From the NCBI GenBank assembly GCA_029264225.1, contig JARICB010000356.1:1-5740 (forward strand): DNA of 5,740 bases, read 5' to 3'. This document shows, piece after piece, positions 1-5,407 of the stretch. The notes under the pieces were generated by a model. The model worked only from the letters and a program-made list of their open reading frames with translations. It was not told the origin of the DNA and searched no databases. A program made the translations under genes and the position numbers. Source of the DNA: Nocardioides sp. (lineage in GTDB: Bacteria > Actinomycetota > Actinomycetes > Propionibacteriales > Nocardioidaceae). How positions within the stretch are numbered: position 1 is the stretch's first letter; each line of letters opens with the position of its first letter.

Positions 1-372
1 GAACCAGCGGCGTACGGCCAAGAAGGTCAACCTCGCCTCGCCCTCGCCCGAGAGCACGGTGAGGTCGACGCCGCTCGCGTGGCGCACGTGAGCCAGCACC
101 GCGTCGGAGTTGATCGCGTCACGGACCGCCGACGTGGCGAAGCCGATCATGTCCTCGCAGCCCTTGTCCTCGGCGACCTGCACGGCCGAGACGCAGAAGT
201 CGCTGAGCGCCTCGATCCCCCGCTCGGTGACGGCCCCGCGCTTGTCGAGGTGCTCGGCCAGCCGGAGCGGCCGCTTGTGGGAGTAGGCCGGCAACGGAGC
301 TGCGCCACCGTGGGCGTCGACCACGAGCAGGTGGCCCGTGTTGGAGCCGATATCGAGGACGCCGAGACGCAT
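1..372 (-). CDS. ppx: Ppx/GppA family phosphatase, N-terminal part (cut by window edge)
   Basis: The first 124 residues of an exopolyphosphatase / pppGpp phosphatase family protein read in from the right; the C-terminal part lies outside the window. Family members hydrolyse inorganic polyphosphate or the terminal phosphate of pppGpp in the cytoplasm, using an actin/Hsp70-like ATPase fold. Visible motifs are the N-terminal phosphate-binding loop LDIGSNT (residues 6-12), ATSAVRDA (79-86) and LSGEGEARL (107-115), whose second Glu lies in the conserved E-A-R segment. The start is fixed by the family-typical opening [18 protein letters not shown] sits only one base before the ATG, too close for a normal Shine-Dalgarno, while a TAGTTT hexamer ends 6 bases before it, so a leaderless mRNA is likely. 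It is divergent from the Cys-rich gene at 447, the same pairing as Rv0496/Rv0495c in M. tuberculosis (from memory). Family assignment is firm. Whether the substrate is polyP or pppGpp is not decided, so the symbol is tentative. Confidence 0.93.
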   Translation of the reverse strand, partial: MRLGVLDIGSNTGHLLVVDAHGGAAPLPAYSHKRPLRLAEHLDKRGAVTERGIEALSDFCVSAVQVAEDKGCEDMIGFATSAVRDAINSDAVLAHVRHASGVDLTVLSGEGEARLTFLAVRRWF

Positions 373-378
373 ACCTCC

Positions 379-384
379 AAACTA
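379..384 (-). promoter_or_regulatory. -10 element for the Ppx/GppA gene, probably leaderless
   Basis: Read on the minus strand this is TAGTTT, fitting the actinobacterial TAnnnT -10 pattern. It ends 6 bases before the ATG, so transcription would begin at or next to the start codon. No convincing -35 hexamer is seen. Confidence 0.45.
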
Positions 385-434
385 CTCGCCGGGTCGCAGC
401 GGTTGCGCCACCGGCAGGCGCGAGGGCCGCGACA

Positions 435-440
435 TAGGAT
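435..440 (+). promoter_or_regulatory. -10 element for the Rv0495c-like gene, probably leaderless
   Basis: TAGGAT fits TAnnnT and ends 6 bases before the ATG at 447, the same geometry as the divergent promoter at 379-384. The AGGA inside it could serve as a weak Shine-Dalgarno instead. No clear -35 is visible. Confidence 0.45.
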
Positions 441-446
441 CCTTCG

Positions 447-1208
447 ATGCCTGAAGTTGATCTGGTCTTCCCCCGCGCCTTCGTCGAGTTCCTCGACCCG
501 GCCGACGAGGACCAGGTCTTCCGCTGCGACCTGACCTGGCTGACCTCCAACTACATGTGCATCTTCGGCCAGGGCTGCGAGGGCATCTACGCCGACGCTC
601 CCGACACCGGGTGCTGCACGCTCGGTGCGCACTTCAGCGACAAGGACGACGAGGCCCGGGTAGCGGCGTACGTCGCGCAACTGACTCCGGCGCAGTGGCA
701 GTTCCACCCGGGCCACAATGCGAAGAGGGCGGAGTGGGTCGAGACCGATGACGACGGCGACCGCAAGACCCTGACCCTGGAGCACGAGGGCCAGTCGGCC
801 TGCATCTTCCACAACCGCACCGACTTCCCTACCGGAGCCGGTTGTGCCCTGCACGGGCTCGCGCTGGAGCAGGGGCGCAACCCGCTGGAGACCAAGCCGG
901 ACGTCTGCTGGCAACTGCCGCTGCGGCGGACGTTCCGTACGGTTGAACGTCCGGATGCCACGTCCTACACCGAAGTCTCGATCGGGGAGTACGACCGCCG
1001 TGGGTGGGGCCCGGGCGGCCACGACCTCGACTGGTACTGCTCGGGCAATACCGAAGCGCACGTCGCCCCCGAGCCCGTCTTCGTGACGCATGAGCCCGAA
1101 CTGAGCGAACTCATGGGCCCCGCGGCGTACGCCGAACTGGTGCGGCACTGCGAGGCACATCTGCGGTCGCGTTCCGCGCTTGCGCTGCACCCCGCCGACC
1201 CCCGCTGA
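447..1208 (+). CDS. Cys-rich conserved protein, Rv0495c-like (possible metal or Fe-S binding)
   Basis: A complete 253-residue cytoplasmic protein without signal peptide or membrane segment. Ten cysteines are present: C27, C38, C44, C56, C57, C119, C133, C154, C198 and C235. They sit in conserved-looking contexts: [54 protein letters not shown] and [10 protein letters not shown]. This pattern recalls the YkgJ/DUF3109 type of cysteine-cluster protein and, from memory, M. tuberculosis Rv0495c, which is likewise divergent from a Ppx/GppA gene and has been linked to redox homeostasis. Metal or Fe-S binding is inferred from the Cys spacing only. The start is the ATG at 447, placing [15 protein letters not shown] at the N-terminus. 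Codon use matches a real GC-rich gene. The last codons run into a 10-bp tandem repeat that contains the stop. The biochemical function is unknown. Confidence 0.9.
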   Translation: MPEVDLVFPRAFVEFLDPADEDQVFRCDLTWLTSNYMCIFGQGCEGIYADAPDTGCCTLGAHFSDKDDEARVAAYVAQLTPAQWQFHPGHNAKRAEWVETDDDGDRKTLTLEHEGQSACIFHNRTDFPTGAGCALHGLALEQGRNPLETKPDVCWQLPLRRTFRTVERPDATSYTEVSIGEYDRRGWGPGGHDLDWYCSGNTEAHVAPEPVFVTHEPELSELMGPAAYAELVRHCEAHLRSRSALALHPADPR

Positions 1209-1220
1209 GCCCCGCTGAGC
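1200..1220. repeat. 10-bp tandem duplication spanning the stop codon
   Basis: The unit CCCCGCTGAG occurs twice head to tail (1200-1209 and 1210-1219). The first copy contains the TGA stop of the Cys-rich gene at 1206-1208. The second copy lies just past it. It looks like a replication-slippage duplication; losing or gaining a copy would not change the protein. Confidence 0.85.
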
Positions 1221-1228
1221 GAGATCCA

Positions 1229-1248
1229 CACCCTCGCCTTGAGGGGTG
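1229..1248 (+). terminator. Small hairpin, candidate terminator of the Cys-rich gene
   Basis: CACCCTC (1229-1235) can pair with GAGGGGTG (1241-1248) around a GCCTT loop, with one bulged G. It begins 20 bases after the stop codon. No T-tract follows, so at best it is a U-less actinobacterial terminator. Confidence 0.35.
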
Positions 1249-1274
1249 CCGGAGTAGCGTCGCTGCTCCCTTTC

Positions 1275-1341
1275 GAGGTAGTCCGTGACGTTTGACAGGT
1301 CAAAACAGGGATTTCACCTGTAAAACGTCACGGACTACCTC
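1275..1341. repeat. 67-bp long inverted repeat (hairpin element), origin unknown
   Basis: Two perfect 19-bp arms face each other: 1275-1293 (GAGGTAGTCCGTGACGTTT) and 1323-1341 (its exact reverse complement). After one G/A mismatch (1294/1322) the pairing continues for 6 bp (ACAGGT at 1295-1300 with ACCTGT at 1316-1321), leaving a 15-base loop at 1301-1315. The left half also contains a competing short palindrome, TTTGAC-AG-GTCAAA (1291-1304). About 49% of the bases are G/C, clearly lower than the surrounding genes. No T-tract follows and no target-site duplication is evident. It lies between the Cys-rich gene and the VOC gene. It could be a strong bidirectional terminator, a MITE/REP-like dispersed repeat, or a cruciform protein-binding site. 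The structure is certain and the role is not. Confidence 0.9.
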
Positions 1342-1349
1342 TGCAAGTT

Positions 1350-1363
1350 TCTCGACGTCGAGA
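1350..1363. promoter_or_regulatory. 14-bp perfect palindrome upstream of the VOC gene, candidate operator
   Basis: TCTCGACGTCGAGA is a perfect two-fold symmetric site located 52 bp before the VOC start. Its position upstream of the presumed promoter fits a dimeric regulator site. No specific regulator family is recognised. Confidence 0.35.
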
Positions 1364-1403
1364 GAACCCGACCCCGCTGTCCGGTCCGCCGATCGAGCAG
1401 GGT

Positions 1404-1409
1404 GAGAAT
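1404..1409 (+). promoter_or_regulatory. Possible -10 element for the VOC-methyltransferase unit
   Basis: GAGAAT ends exactly 6 bases before the ATG at 1416, matching the geometry of the other leaderless-type starts here, though its first base departs from TAnnnT. GGTGAG (1401-1406) could alternatively be a weak Shine-Dalgarno 9 bases from the ATG. Confidence 0.3.
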
Positions 1410-1415
1410 GCCTGT

Positions 1416-2054
1416 ATGCGCCTGGATCACCTTTCTTTCGCGGCCGGACCTGACGGCCTCGCCAGCACCGCCCAGCGCCTCGGGGAACTGCTCGGCAAGG
1501 ACTTCGTCGACGGCGGCGTTCATCCCCGTTTCGGCACTCGCAACATGATCCTGCCGCTCGACGGCGGCACCTACCTCGAGGTCGTCGAGTGTCTCGACCA
1601 CCCCGCCAGCGACAAGGCACCGTTCGGACAGGCCGTCCGTGCCCGCTCGGCCGACGGCGGCGGCTGGCTCGGTTGGGTCGTCGCAGTGGACGACATCGCA
1701 CCGGTCGAGGAGCGGCTCGGCCGCGAATCGGTCAAGGGCAACCGGCACCTGCCCAACGGCACCGAACTGCGGTGGCGTCAGATCGGCGTCAACGGGCTCC
1801 TTTCCGACCCGCAGTTGCCGTTCTTCATCCAGTGGGAGTCTCCCGCCGAGATGCACCCCAGCAGCGGCGCGGACGGCTCCTTCGCCCTCGCGACTCTCGA
1901 GATCGCCGGCGACTCCCAGCGGGTCAGCGAGTGGCTCGGCGAGACCGTCGAGGCGCCACTGGAGGACCTCAAGGTCGACTGGGTCGCACCCAACGGCACG
2001 CCCGGAATCCTGGCCGTGCAGTTCCAGACCCCTTCGGGCCTGGTCCGAATCTGA
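1416..2054 (+). CDS. Glyoxalase-like (VOC superfamily) protein
   Basis: A complete 212-residue soluble protein. The opening MRLDHLSFAA and the segment RNMILPLDGGTYLEVVECLDHP (residues 43-63) are typical of the Glyoxalase_3 / VOC family, where an N-terminal His (H5) and a Glu on a later strand (E55) are usual metal-ligand positions. A second half with FFIQWESP (136-143) and LAVQFQTPSGLVRI (199-212) suggests the paired beta-alpha-beta-beta-beta modules of this fold. VOC proteins include metal-dependent lyases, isomerases, dioxygenases and resistance proteins; the substrate cannot be chosen here. The downstream methyltransferase begins 8 bp after its stop, so the two are likely co-transcribed. 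A structured intergenic region with a long inverted repeat lies just upstream. Fold assignment is good and function is unknown. Confidence 0.88.
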   Translation: MRLDHLSFAAGPDGLASTAQRLGELLGKDFVDGGVHPRFGTRNMILPLDGGTYLEVVECLDHPASDKAPFGQAVRARSADGGGWLGWVVAVDDIAPVEERLGRESVKGNRHLPNGTELRWRQIGVNGLLSDPQLPFFIQWESPAEMHPSSGADGSFALATLEIAGDSQRVSEWLGETVEAPLEDLKVDWVAPNGTPGILAVQFQTPSGLVRI

Positions 2055-2062
2055 GCCAGCCG

Positions 2063-2767
2063 ATGACCCGGCCCCCACGCCGGGTGGGTGCGACACCGAG
2101 CCCGAACATCTGGCACCACCCGGCGACCTACGAGATCGAGAATCGCGCCGCCGACCCACACGGGCGGATCGAGGCCGCCATGGCGTCCGTCTCGTCGTGG
2201 GCCGACGCCAGGTTCCTCGACATCGGCTGCGGCAGCGGATTCCACCTGCCGCGCTGGGCTGCCACGGCTGCGAGCGTGACCGGAGTCGAGCCGCACCCGG
2301 ATCTGGCGGCGCTGGCCCGACGGCGTACGCGCACGTTGCGCAACGTCGCCGTCGAGGTAGGTACGGCGCAGCAGTTGCCGCTCGCCGATGCGTCGGTGGA
2401 CATCGCCCACGCTCGGTGGGCCTACTTCTTCGGACCGGGCTGCGAGCCCGGACTGGCCGAACTCGACCGGGTCATGGCGCGTGCCGGGACGGCGTTCGTG
2501 ATCGACAACGATGCCACCCGCTCGACCTTCGGTGCCTGGTTCGCTCGTGGCTACCCCGAGATCGACCCGGCAGAAGTCGAACGCTTCTTCTCGACCCGCG
2601 GCTGGACCCGGATCCCGGTCGACATGGGCTGGTCGTTCACGTCACGAGCCGATCTGGAGGCGGTGGTACGGATCGAGTTCAACCCTGCGGTCGCCGAGGC
2701 GATCATCGCCGAGCACCGCGGCACCGAGGTCGACTACGCGGTCAACCTCTGGTGGCGGAACTTCTAG
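2063..2767 (+). CDS. Class I SAM-dependent methyltransferase
   Basis: A complete 234-residue protein. The SAM-binding motif I FLDIGCGSGFHLP lies at residues 51-63, the acidic residue after strand 2 is E76 in TGVEPHPD, and a post-motif GTAQQLPLADASVDIAHA spans 100-117. This is the Methyltransf_11 type of Rossmann-fold enzyme. The rest, including ARWAYFFGPGCEPGLAELDR and the C-terminal VNLWWRNF, gives no clue to the methyl acceptor, which could be a small molecule, lipid or cofactor. The ATG at 2063 was chosen because it follows the VOC stop by 8 bp and leaves a short N-terminal extension before NIWHHPATYEIENRAAD. The open frame continues upstream only as a shadow inside the VOC gene. No strong Shine-Dalgarno is seen, so translational coupling to the VOC gene is likely. 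The stop TAG overlaps an 18-bp palindrome. Confidence 0.9.
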   Translation: MTRPPRRVGATPSPNIWHHPATYEIENRAADPHGRIEAAMASVSSWADARFLDIGCGSGFHLPRWAATAASVTGVEPHPDLAALARRRTRTLRNVAVEVGTAQQLPLADASVDIAHARWAYFFGPGCEPGLAELDRVMARAGTAFVIDNDATRSTFGAWFARGYPEIDPAEVERFFSTRGWTRIPVDMGWSFTSRADLEAVVRIEFNPAVAEAIIAEHRGTEVDYAVNLWWRNF

Positions 2768-2783
2768 TACGCCGCGGCGTACT
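2766..2783. terminator. 18-bp perfect palindrome between convergent genes, candidate bidirectional terminator
   Basis: AGTACGCCGCGGCGTACT is its own reverse complement. It starts on the last two bases of the methyltransferase stop codon and ends 3 bp before the lacI stop. As RNA it can form a 7-bp stem with a CGCG loop on either strand. There is no T-tract, so it is a candidate rather than a certain terminator. Confidence 0.5.
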
Positions 2784-2786
2784 GCC

Positions 2787-3827
2787 TCAACTGGACTCGC
2801 GGATCGACAGTGTCGGCGAGAGGAGCACGCCGGGGCCTGCGGGCAGATGACCGAGCAGAGTCTCCAGCGAGCCGACGATCTCGATCGCGACCTCCTCGAG
2901 CGGTTGGCGCACCGACGTCAGCCCGACCGGGAACACCTGAGCGACCTGCGAGTCGTCGAAGCCGATGACCGCAATGTCGCGGCCCGGCGCCAACTGCCGG
3001 ATCCACAGCGTGTGAAGAACCCCCATCGCCAGCGTGTCGGAGGCGCACACGAACGCGGTCGGAGACGACTCGTCGAGCAGTACGGCGGCCGCCTCGGCCC
3101 CACTCTGGACGGTGTCCTCCACCCGGGACGCGAGCCCACTCGTGGGCTGGCCGGTGTCGCGCATCGCACCCAGCCAGCCGGATCGACGGTCCTCGCCGAT
3201 GGGCGAGTCCTTGCGCCAGCCGATCCAGGCGATCCGGGTATGCCCCTTCGCGAGCAGGTGCTCGGTAGCCAGTCGGGTGCCGGCGGCGCCGTCGACGTCG
3301 ACCCACGGATGGGTCGCTCCGGGCTGGTCCCAGGGCCGCCCGAACGCGACGAAGGGCGCCCGGTGCTCGGAGAGCCAGACTGCTTGCGGATTGCCCAGGT
3401 AGGTGTCGGTCACGACGAAGGCATCGACGGTGGTCGAGCGCAACAGGTTGTCGTAGCCGCCGACCGGATCCCCGTGGTCGCCGGGGAAGAGCAGCACGTG
3501 GTAGCCGGCCTCGGCGGAGGTGTCGACCAGCGTGTGCACGAACCGGTCCATCATCGCGTTGGCCGTGCCTTCCTGCGCAGGCGAGACGCGCAGGCCGATC
3601 AGCTGCGACGTGCGGGTGCGGAGGTTGCGGGCCGCGCGGTTGGGTGAATAGCCCATGGCATCGATGGCCTCGCGGACGCGTTCGAGGGTCCCGGAGCGCA
3701 GCAGGTCGGGATTGTTGACGGCGTTGGAGACGGTCTGACGAGAGACGCCGGCCCGCTCGGCTACGTCGGCAAGGGTCGGCGGTGACACCGGGATGAAACC
3801 CGTCCCGCGTGGCCCGGTGCGTGTCAC
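2787..3827 (-). CDS. LacI-family transcriptional regulator
   Basis: A complete 346-residue DNA-binding repressor or activator. The N-terminal helix-turn-helix TLADVAERAGVSRQTVSNAV is at residues 18-37, followed by GYSPNRAARNLRT (59-71) containing the minor-groove hinge helix. A periplasmic-binding-protein-like effector domain follows, with DVDGAAGTRLATEHLLAKGH, FVCASDTLAMGVL and the family signature VIGFDDSQVAQVFPVGLTSVRQP near the C-terminus. Such proteins usually bind a sugar or nucleoside effector. The effector is unknown and no transport or sugar-catabolic gene adjoins it in this window. The GTG at 3827 is preferred because AAGGGGG sits 6 bases upstream; a TTG at 3851 would add 8 residues but lacks such a site. 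It is convergent with the methyltransferase and divergent from radA. A palindrome over its -10 suggests autoregulation. Confidence 0.93.
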   Translation of the reverse strand: MTRTGPRGTGFIPVSPPTLADVAERAGVSRQTVSNAVNNPDLLRSGTLERVREAIDAMGYSPNRAARNLRTRTSQLIGLRVSPAQEGTANAMMDRFVHTLVDTSAEAGYHVLLFPGDHGDPVGGYDNLLRSTTVDAFVVTDTYLGNPQAVWLSEHRAPFVAFGRPWDQPGATHPWVDVDGAAGTRLATEHLLAKGHTRIAWIGWRKDSPIGEDRRSGWLGAMRDTGQPTSGLASRVEDTVQSGAEAAAVLLDESSPTAFVCASDTLAMGVLHTLWIRQLAPGRDIAVIGFDDSQVAQVFPVGLTSVRQPLEEVAIEIVGSLETLLGHLPAGPGVLLSPTLSIRESS

Positions 3828-3833
3828 CAATGT

Positions 3834-3840
3834 CCCCCTT
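3834..3840 (-). promoter_or_regulatory. Shine-Dalgarno deciding the lacI start
   Basis: Read on the minus strand this is AAGGGGG, 6 bases before the GTG at 3827. It favours that start over the TTG codons at 3851 (upstream of it) and 3830 (too close). Confidence 0.6.
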
Positions 3841-3855
3841 GATCGTTCCAAACCA

Positions 3856-3878
3856 CGCTGAGCATAGCGGCGGCCGCT
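3856..3878. promoter_or_regulatory. -10 element and overlapping palindromes, candidate autoregulatory operator of lacI
   Basis: On the minus strand TATGCT (3866-3861) fits TAnnnT and would start transcription near 3854, giving a leader of about 27 bases. CGCTGAGCATAGCG (3856-3869) is two-fold symmetric with 4-bp arms and a central GC, the kind of symmetry LacI-type dimers bind. It overlaps a second palindrome, AGCGGCGGCCGCT (3866-3878). Occupancy of either would block this promoter. Binding is an inference from position and symmetry. Confidence 0.35.
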
Positions 3879-3914
3879 GACTTCGACCGAGTCCCTGTGG
3901 TGCGGTGGATGGTC

Positions 3915-3937
3915 ATGTCGGTGCCGTGACCTAACGT
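3915..3937 (+). promoter_or_regulatory. DNA-damage (PafBC/RecA-NDp type) promoter of radA
   Basis: ATGTCGGTG (3915-3923), then exactly 8 bases, then TAACGT (3932-3937). This matches the mycobacterial RecA-independent damage promoter pattern tTGTCRgtg-N8-TAnnnT at every strongly conserved position; only the weak first T differs. The -10 ends 7 bases before the ATG at 3945, so the radA mRNA is probably leaderless. An inverted repeat GGTCA-N11-TGACC (3911-3931) overlaps it. Confidence 0.65.
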
Positions 3938-3944
3938 GCCGGGC

Positions 3945-5348
3945 ATGAGTAAACCCGCCAAGGTCCGCCCCGCCTACCGCTGCACGGAGTGCGGCTGGGA
4001 GGCCACCAAGTGGGTCGGCCGGTGCGGGGAGTGCCAGGCCTGGGGCTCGGTGGCCGAGACCGCCGCACCCACGCTGCGCACCAGTGCATCACCGGTGACC
4101 TCACCGGCCGTGCCGATCACTCAGGTCTCGGTGGAGGACTCTGCGTTCCGCACCAGCGGCGTGCCGGAGCTCGACCGGGTGCTCGGTGGTGGGCTGGTTC
4201 CCGGTGCCGCGATTCTGCTGGCGGGCGAGCCCGGCGTCGGCAAGAGCACGTTGCTGCTCGAGGTGGCCGCCCAGACTGCGCGGGTGCGCACGCGCACCCT
4301 CTATGTGACGGGCGAGGAGTCGGCCTCCCAGGTCCGGTTGCGTGCCGACCGCACGGGTGGCGTCCACGACGAGCTGTTCCTGGCCGCCGAGACCGACCTC
4401 GGCGCGATCCTGAGCCACATCGAGCAGGTGCGTCCGACCTTGCTCGTCATCGACTCCATCCAGACGATCGGGGCCAGCGGCATCGATGGCGTCCCGGGCG
4501 GGGTCACCCAGGTAAAGGAGGTCACTGCGGCACTGATCCGGGTAGCCAAGACCCGCAACATCACCACGGTGCTCGTAGGGCACGTCACCAAGGACGGCTC
4601 GATCGCCGGTCCGCGTGTGCTCGAGCACCTCGTCGACGTGGTGCTGCAGTTCGAGGGCGATCGCAACTCGCGGTTCCGGATGGTGCGGGCCATGAAGAAC
4701 CGGTTCGGTCCGGTCGACGAGGTCGGCTGCTTCGACCTGTCCACCGAAGGGATCCGGGCAGTCACCGACCCCACCGGACTGTTCGTGGAACATCACTCCT
4801 CGCAGGTCCCCGGCACCTGCGTGGCAGTGATGATGGAAGGTCGGCGTCCGATGCTTGCCGAGGTGCAGGCATTGGTGACGCCCTCGCCGTTGGAGCGTCC
4901 GCGGCGTACGACCTCAGGCATCGACGGCTCCCGGGTCGCCATGATCCTGGCCGTGTTGCAGCAGCACGTCGGCATCCGGCTGCACCAGTCCGACGTGTTC
5001 GCCTCGACCGTCGGAGGGGCCCGCATCTCCGAGCCGGCTGCCGACCTGGCGATCGCGGTCGCCATCGCCAGCGCCACGAATGGCCTGGCTCCACCTAAGG
5101 GGGTCGTCGCCATGGGGGAGATCGGGCTGGCGGGCGAACTGCGTCGGGTGCGCGACCTGCCACAACGCCTCGCCGAGGCTGCTCGGCTCGGCTTCCAGGT
5201 GGCCGTGGTGCCGAGCGAGCCCGGTGCCACCAACCCCCCGGGGACGGCGTCGAGTCGCAAGATCGACGGCATGACGGTGCTCGACGTCGGCTCGGTTCGC
5301 GATGCCCTGCGCACCCTGCAGGTGACAAGTGCGGATCAGCGGCGCTGA
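3945..5348 (+). CDS. radA: DNA repair protein RadA (Sms), branch-migration ATPase
   Basis: A complete 467-residue RadA, close to the usual family length. RadA drives branch migration of recombination intermediates with RecA and helps process stalled forks. Domains in order are: a four-Cys zinc finger CTEC-x10-CGEC (C13, C16, C27, C30); a RecA-like ATPase with Walker [10 protein letters not shown] (94-102) and Walker [11 protein letters not shown] (165-174); the RadA signature KNRFG (251-255); and a Lon-like C-terminal domain with [13 protein letters not shown] and [20 protein letters not shown]. The ATG at 3945 is preferred over an in-frame GTG at 3936 because that GTG overlaps the -10 hexamer TAACGT. 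There is no Shine-Dalgarno, consistent with a leaderless mRNA. The gene lies just upstream of disA in the same direction; in M. smegmatis RadA is reported to bind DisA and inhibit c-di-AMP synthesis. Confidence 0.98.
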   Translation: MSKPAKVRPAYRCTECGWEATKWVGRCGECQAWGSVAETAAPTLRTSASPVTSPAVPITQVSVEDSAFRTSGVPELDRVLGGGLVPGAAILLAGEPGVGKSTLLLEVAAQTARVRTRTLYVTGEESASQVRLRADRTGGVHDELFLAAETDLGAILSHIEQVRPTLLVIDSIQTIGASGIDGVPGGVTQVKEVTAALIRVAKTRNITTVLVGHVTKDGSIAGPRVLEHLVDVVLQFEGDRNSRFRMVRAMKNRFGPVDEVGCFDLSTEGIRAVTDPTGLFVEHHSSQVPGTCVAVMMEGRRPMLAEVQALVTPSPLERPRRTTSGIDGSRVAMILAVLQQHVGIRLHQSDVFASTVGGARISEPAADLAIAVAIASATNGLAPPKGVVAMGEIGLAGELRRVRDLPQRLAEAARLGFQVAVVPSEPGATNPPGTASSRKIDGMTVLDVGSVRDALRTLQVTSADQRR

Positions 5349-5355
5349 CGTCGCC

Positions 5356-5361
5356 TAGACT
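5356..5361 (+). promoter_or_regulatory. Possible internal -10 element for disA
   Basis: TAGACT fits TAnnnT and lies in the 59-bp gap between radA and disA. It would give a leader of about 40 bases containing the disA Shine-Dalgarno. No matching -35 is seen, so read-through from radA may also supply disA. Confidence 0.4.
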
Positions 5362-5395
5362 GACCCCGATCAACCGCGCGACCTCGCGCACGTCT

Positions 5396-5402
5396 GGGAG
5401 GA
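5396..5402 (+). promoter_or_regulatory. Shine-Dalgarno of disA
   Basis: GGGAGGA ends 5 bases before the GTG at 5408 and fixes that codon as the disA start. It is the strongest ribosome binding site in the window, in contrast to the leaderless-type start of radA. Confidence 0.75.
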
Positions 5403-5407
5403 CCACG

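Noticed and set aside
147..1229. 360-residue open frame on the minus strand opposite the Cys-rich gene
   Set aside because: It runs antisense through the clearly coding Cys-rich gene and across the Ppx start, has no recognisable domain, and is the open shadow frame expected in GC-rich DNA.
1292..1324. Perfect TTGACA (1292-1297) as a -35 promoter box within the long inverted repeat
   Set aside because: No acceptable -10 occurs 16-19 bases downstream; the nearest TGTAAA is too far and the hexamer is explained by the inner palindrome.
1275..1341. Long inverted repeat as a remnant of an insertion sequence with transposase
   Set aside because: There is only a 15-base loop, no coding remnant and no flanking duplication, so a full insertion sequence is not supported; a non-autonomous element remains possible.
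1589..2062. Upstream extension of the methyltransferase frame inside the VOC gene
   Set aside because: It lies in another frame of the VOC gene and is Arg-rich without domain character; the methyltransferase proper starts at the ATG at 2063.
2511..3647. 378-residue plus-strand open frame opposite lacI
   Set aside because: It is antisense to a gene with all LacI-family motifs and reads as Arg/Ala/Gly-rich low-information sequence.
3828..3851. TTG at 3851 as the lacI start, giving 354 residues
   Set aside because: The GTG at 3827 has AAGGGGG at good spacing, whereas the TTG has no such site and lies at the presumed transcript start.
4101..4796. 231-residue minus-strand open frame inside radA
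   Set aside because: It is antisense to the conserved RadA ATPase core and shows no domain.
11..4910. Recurrent CGTACG hexamers (11, 667, 936, 1126, 2324, 4905)
   Set aside because: Six copies are only a few times above rough expectation and all lie in coding DNA, where codon preference can explain them; no array or spacing pattern.
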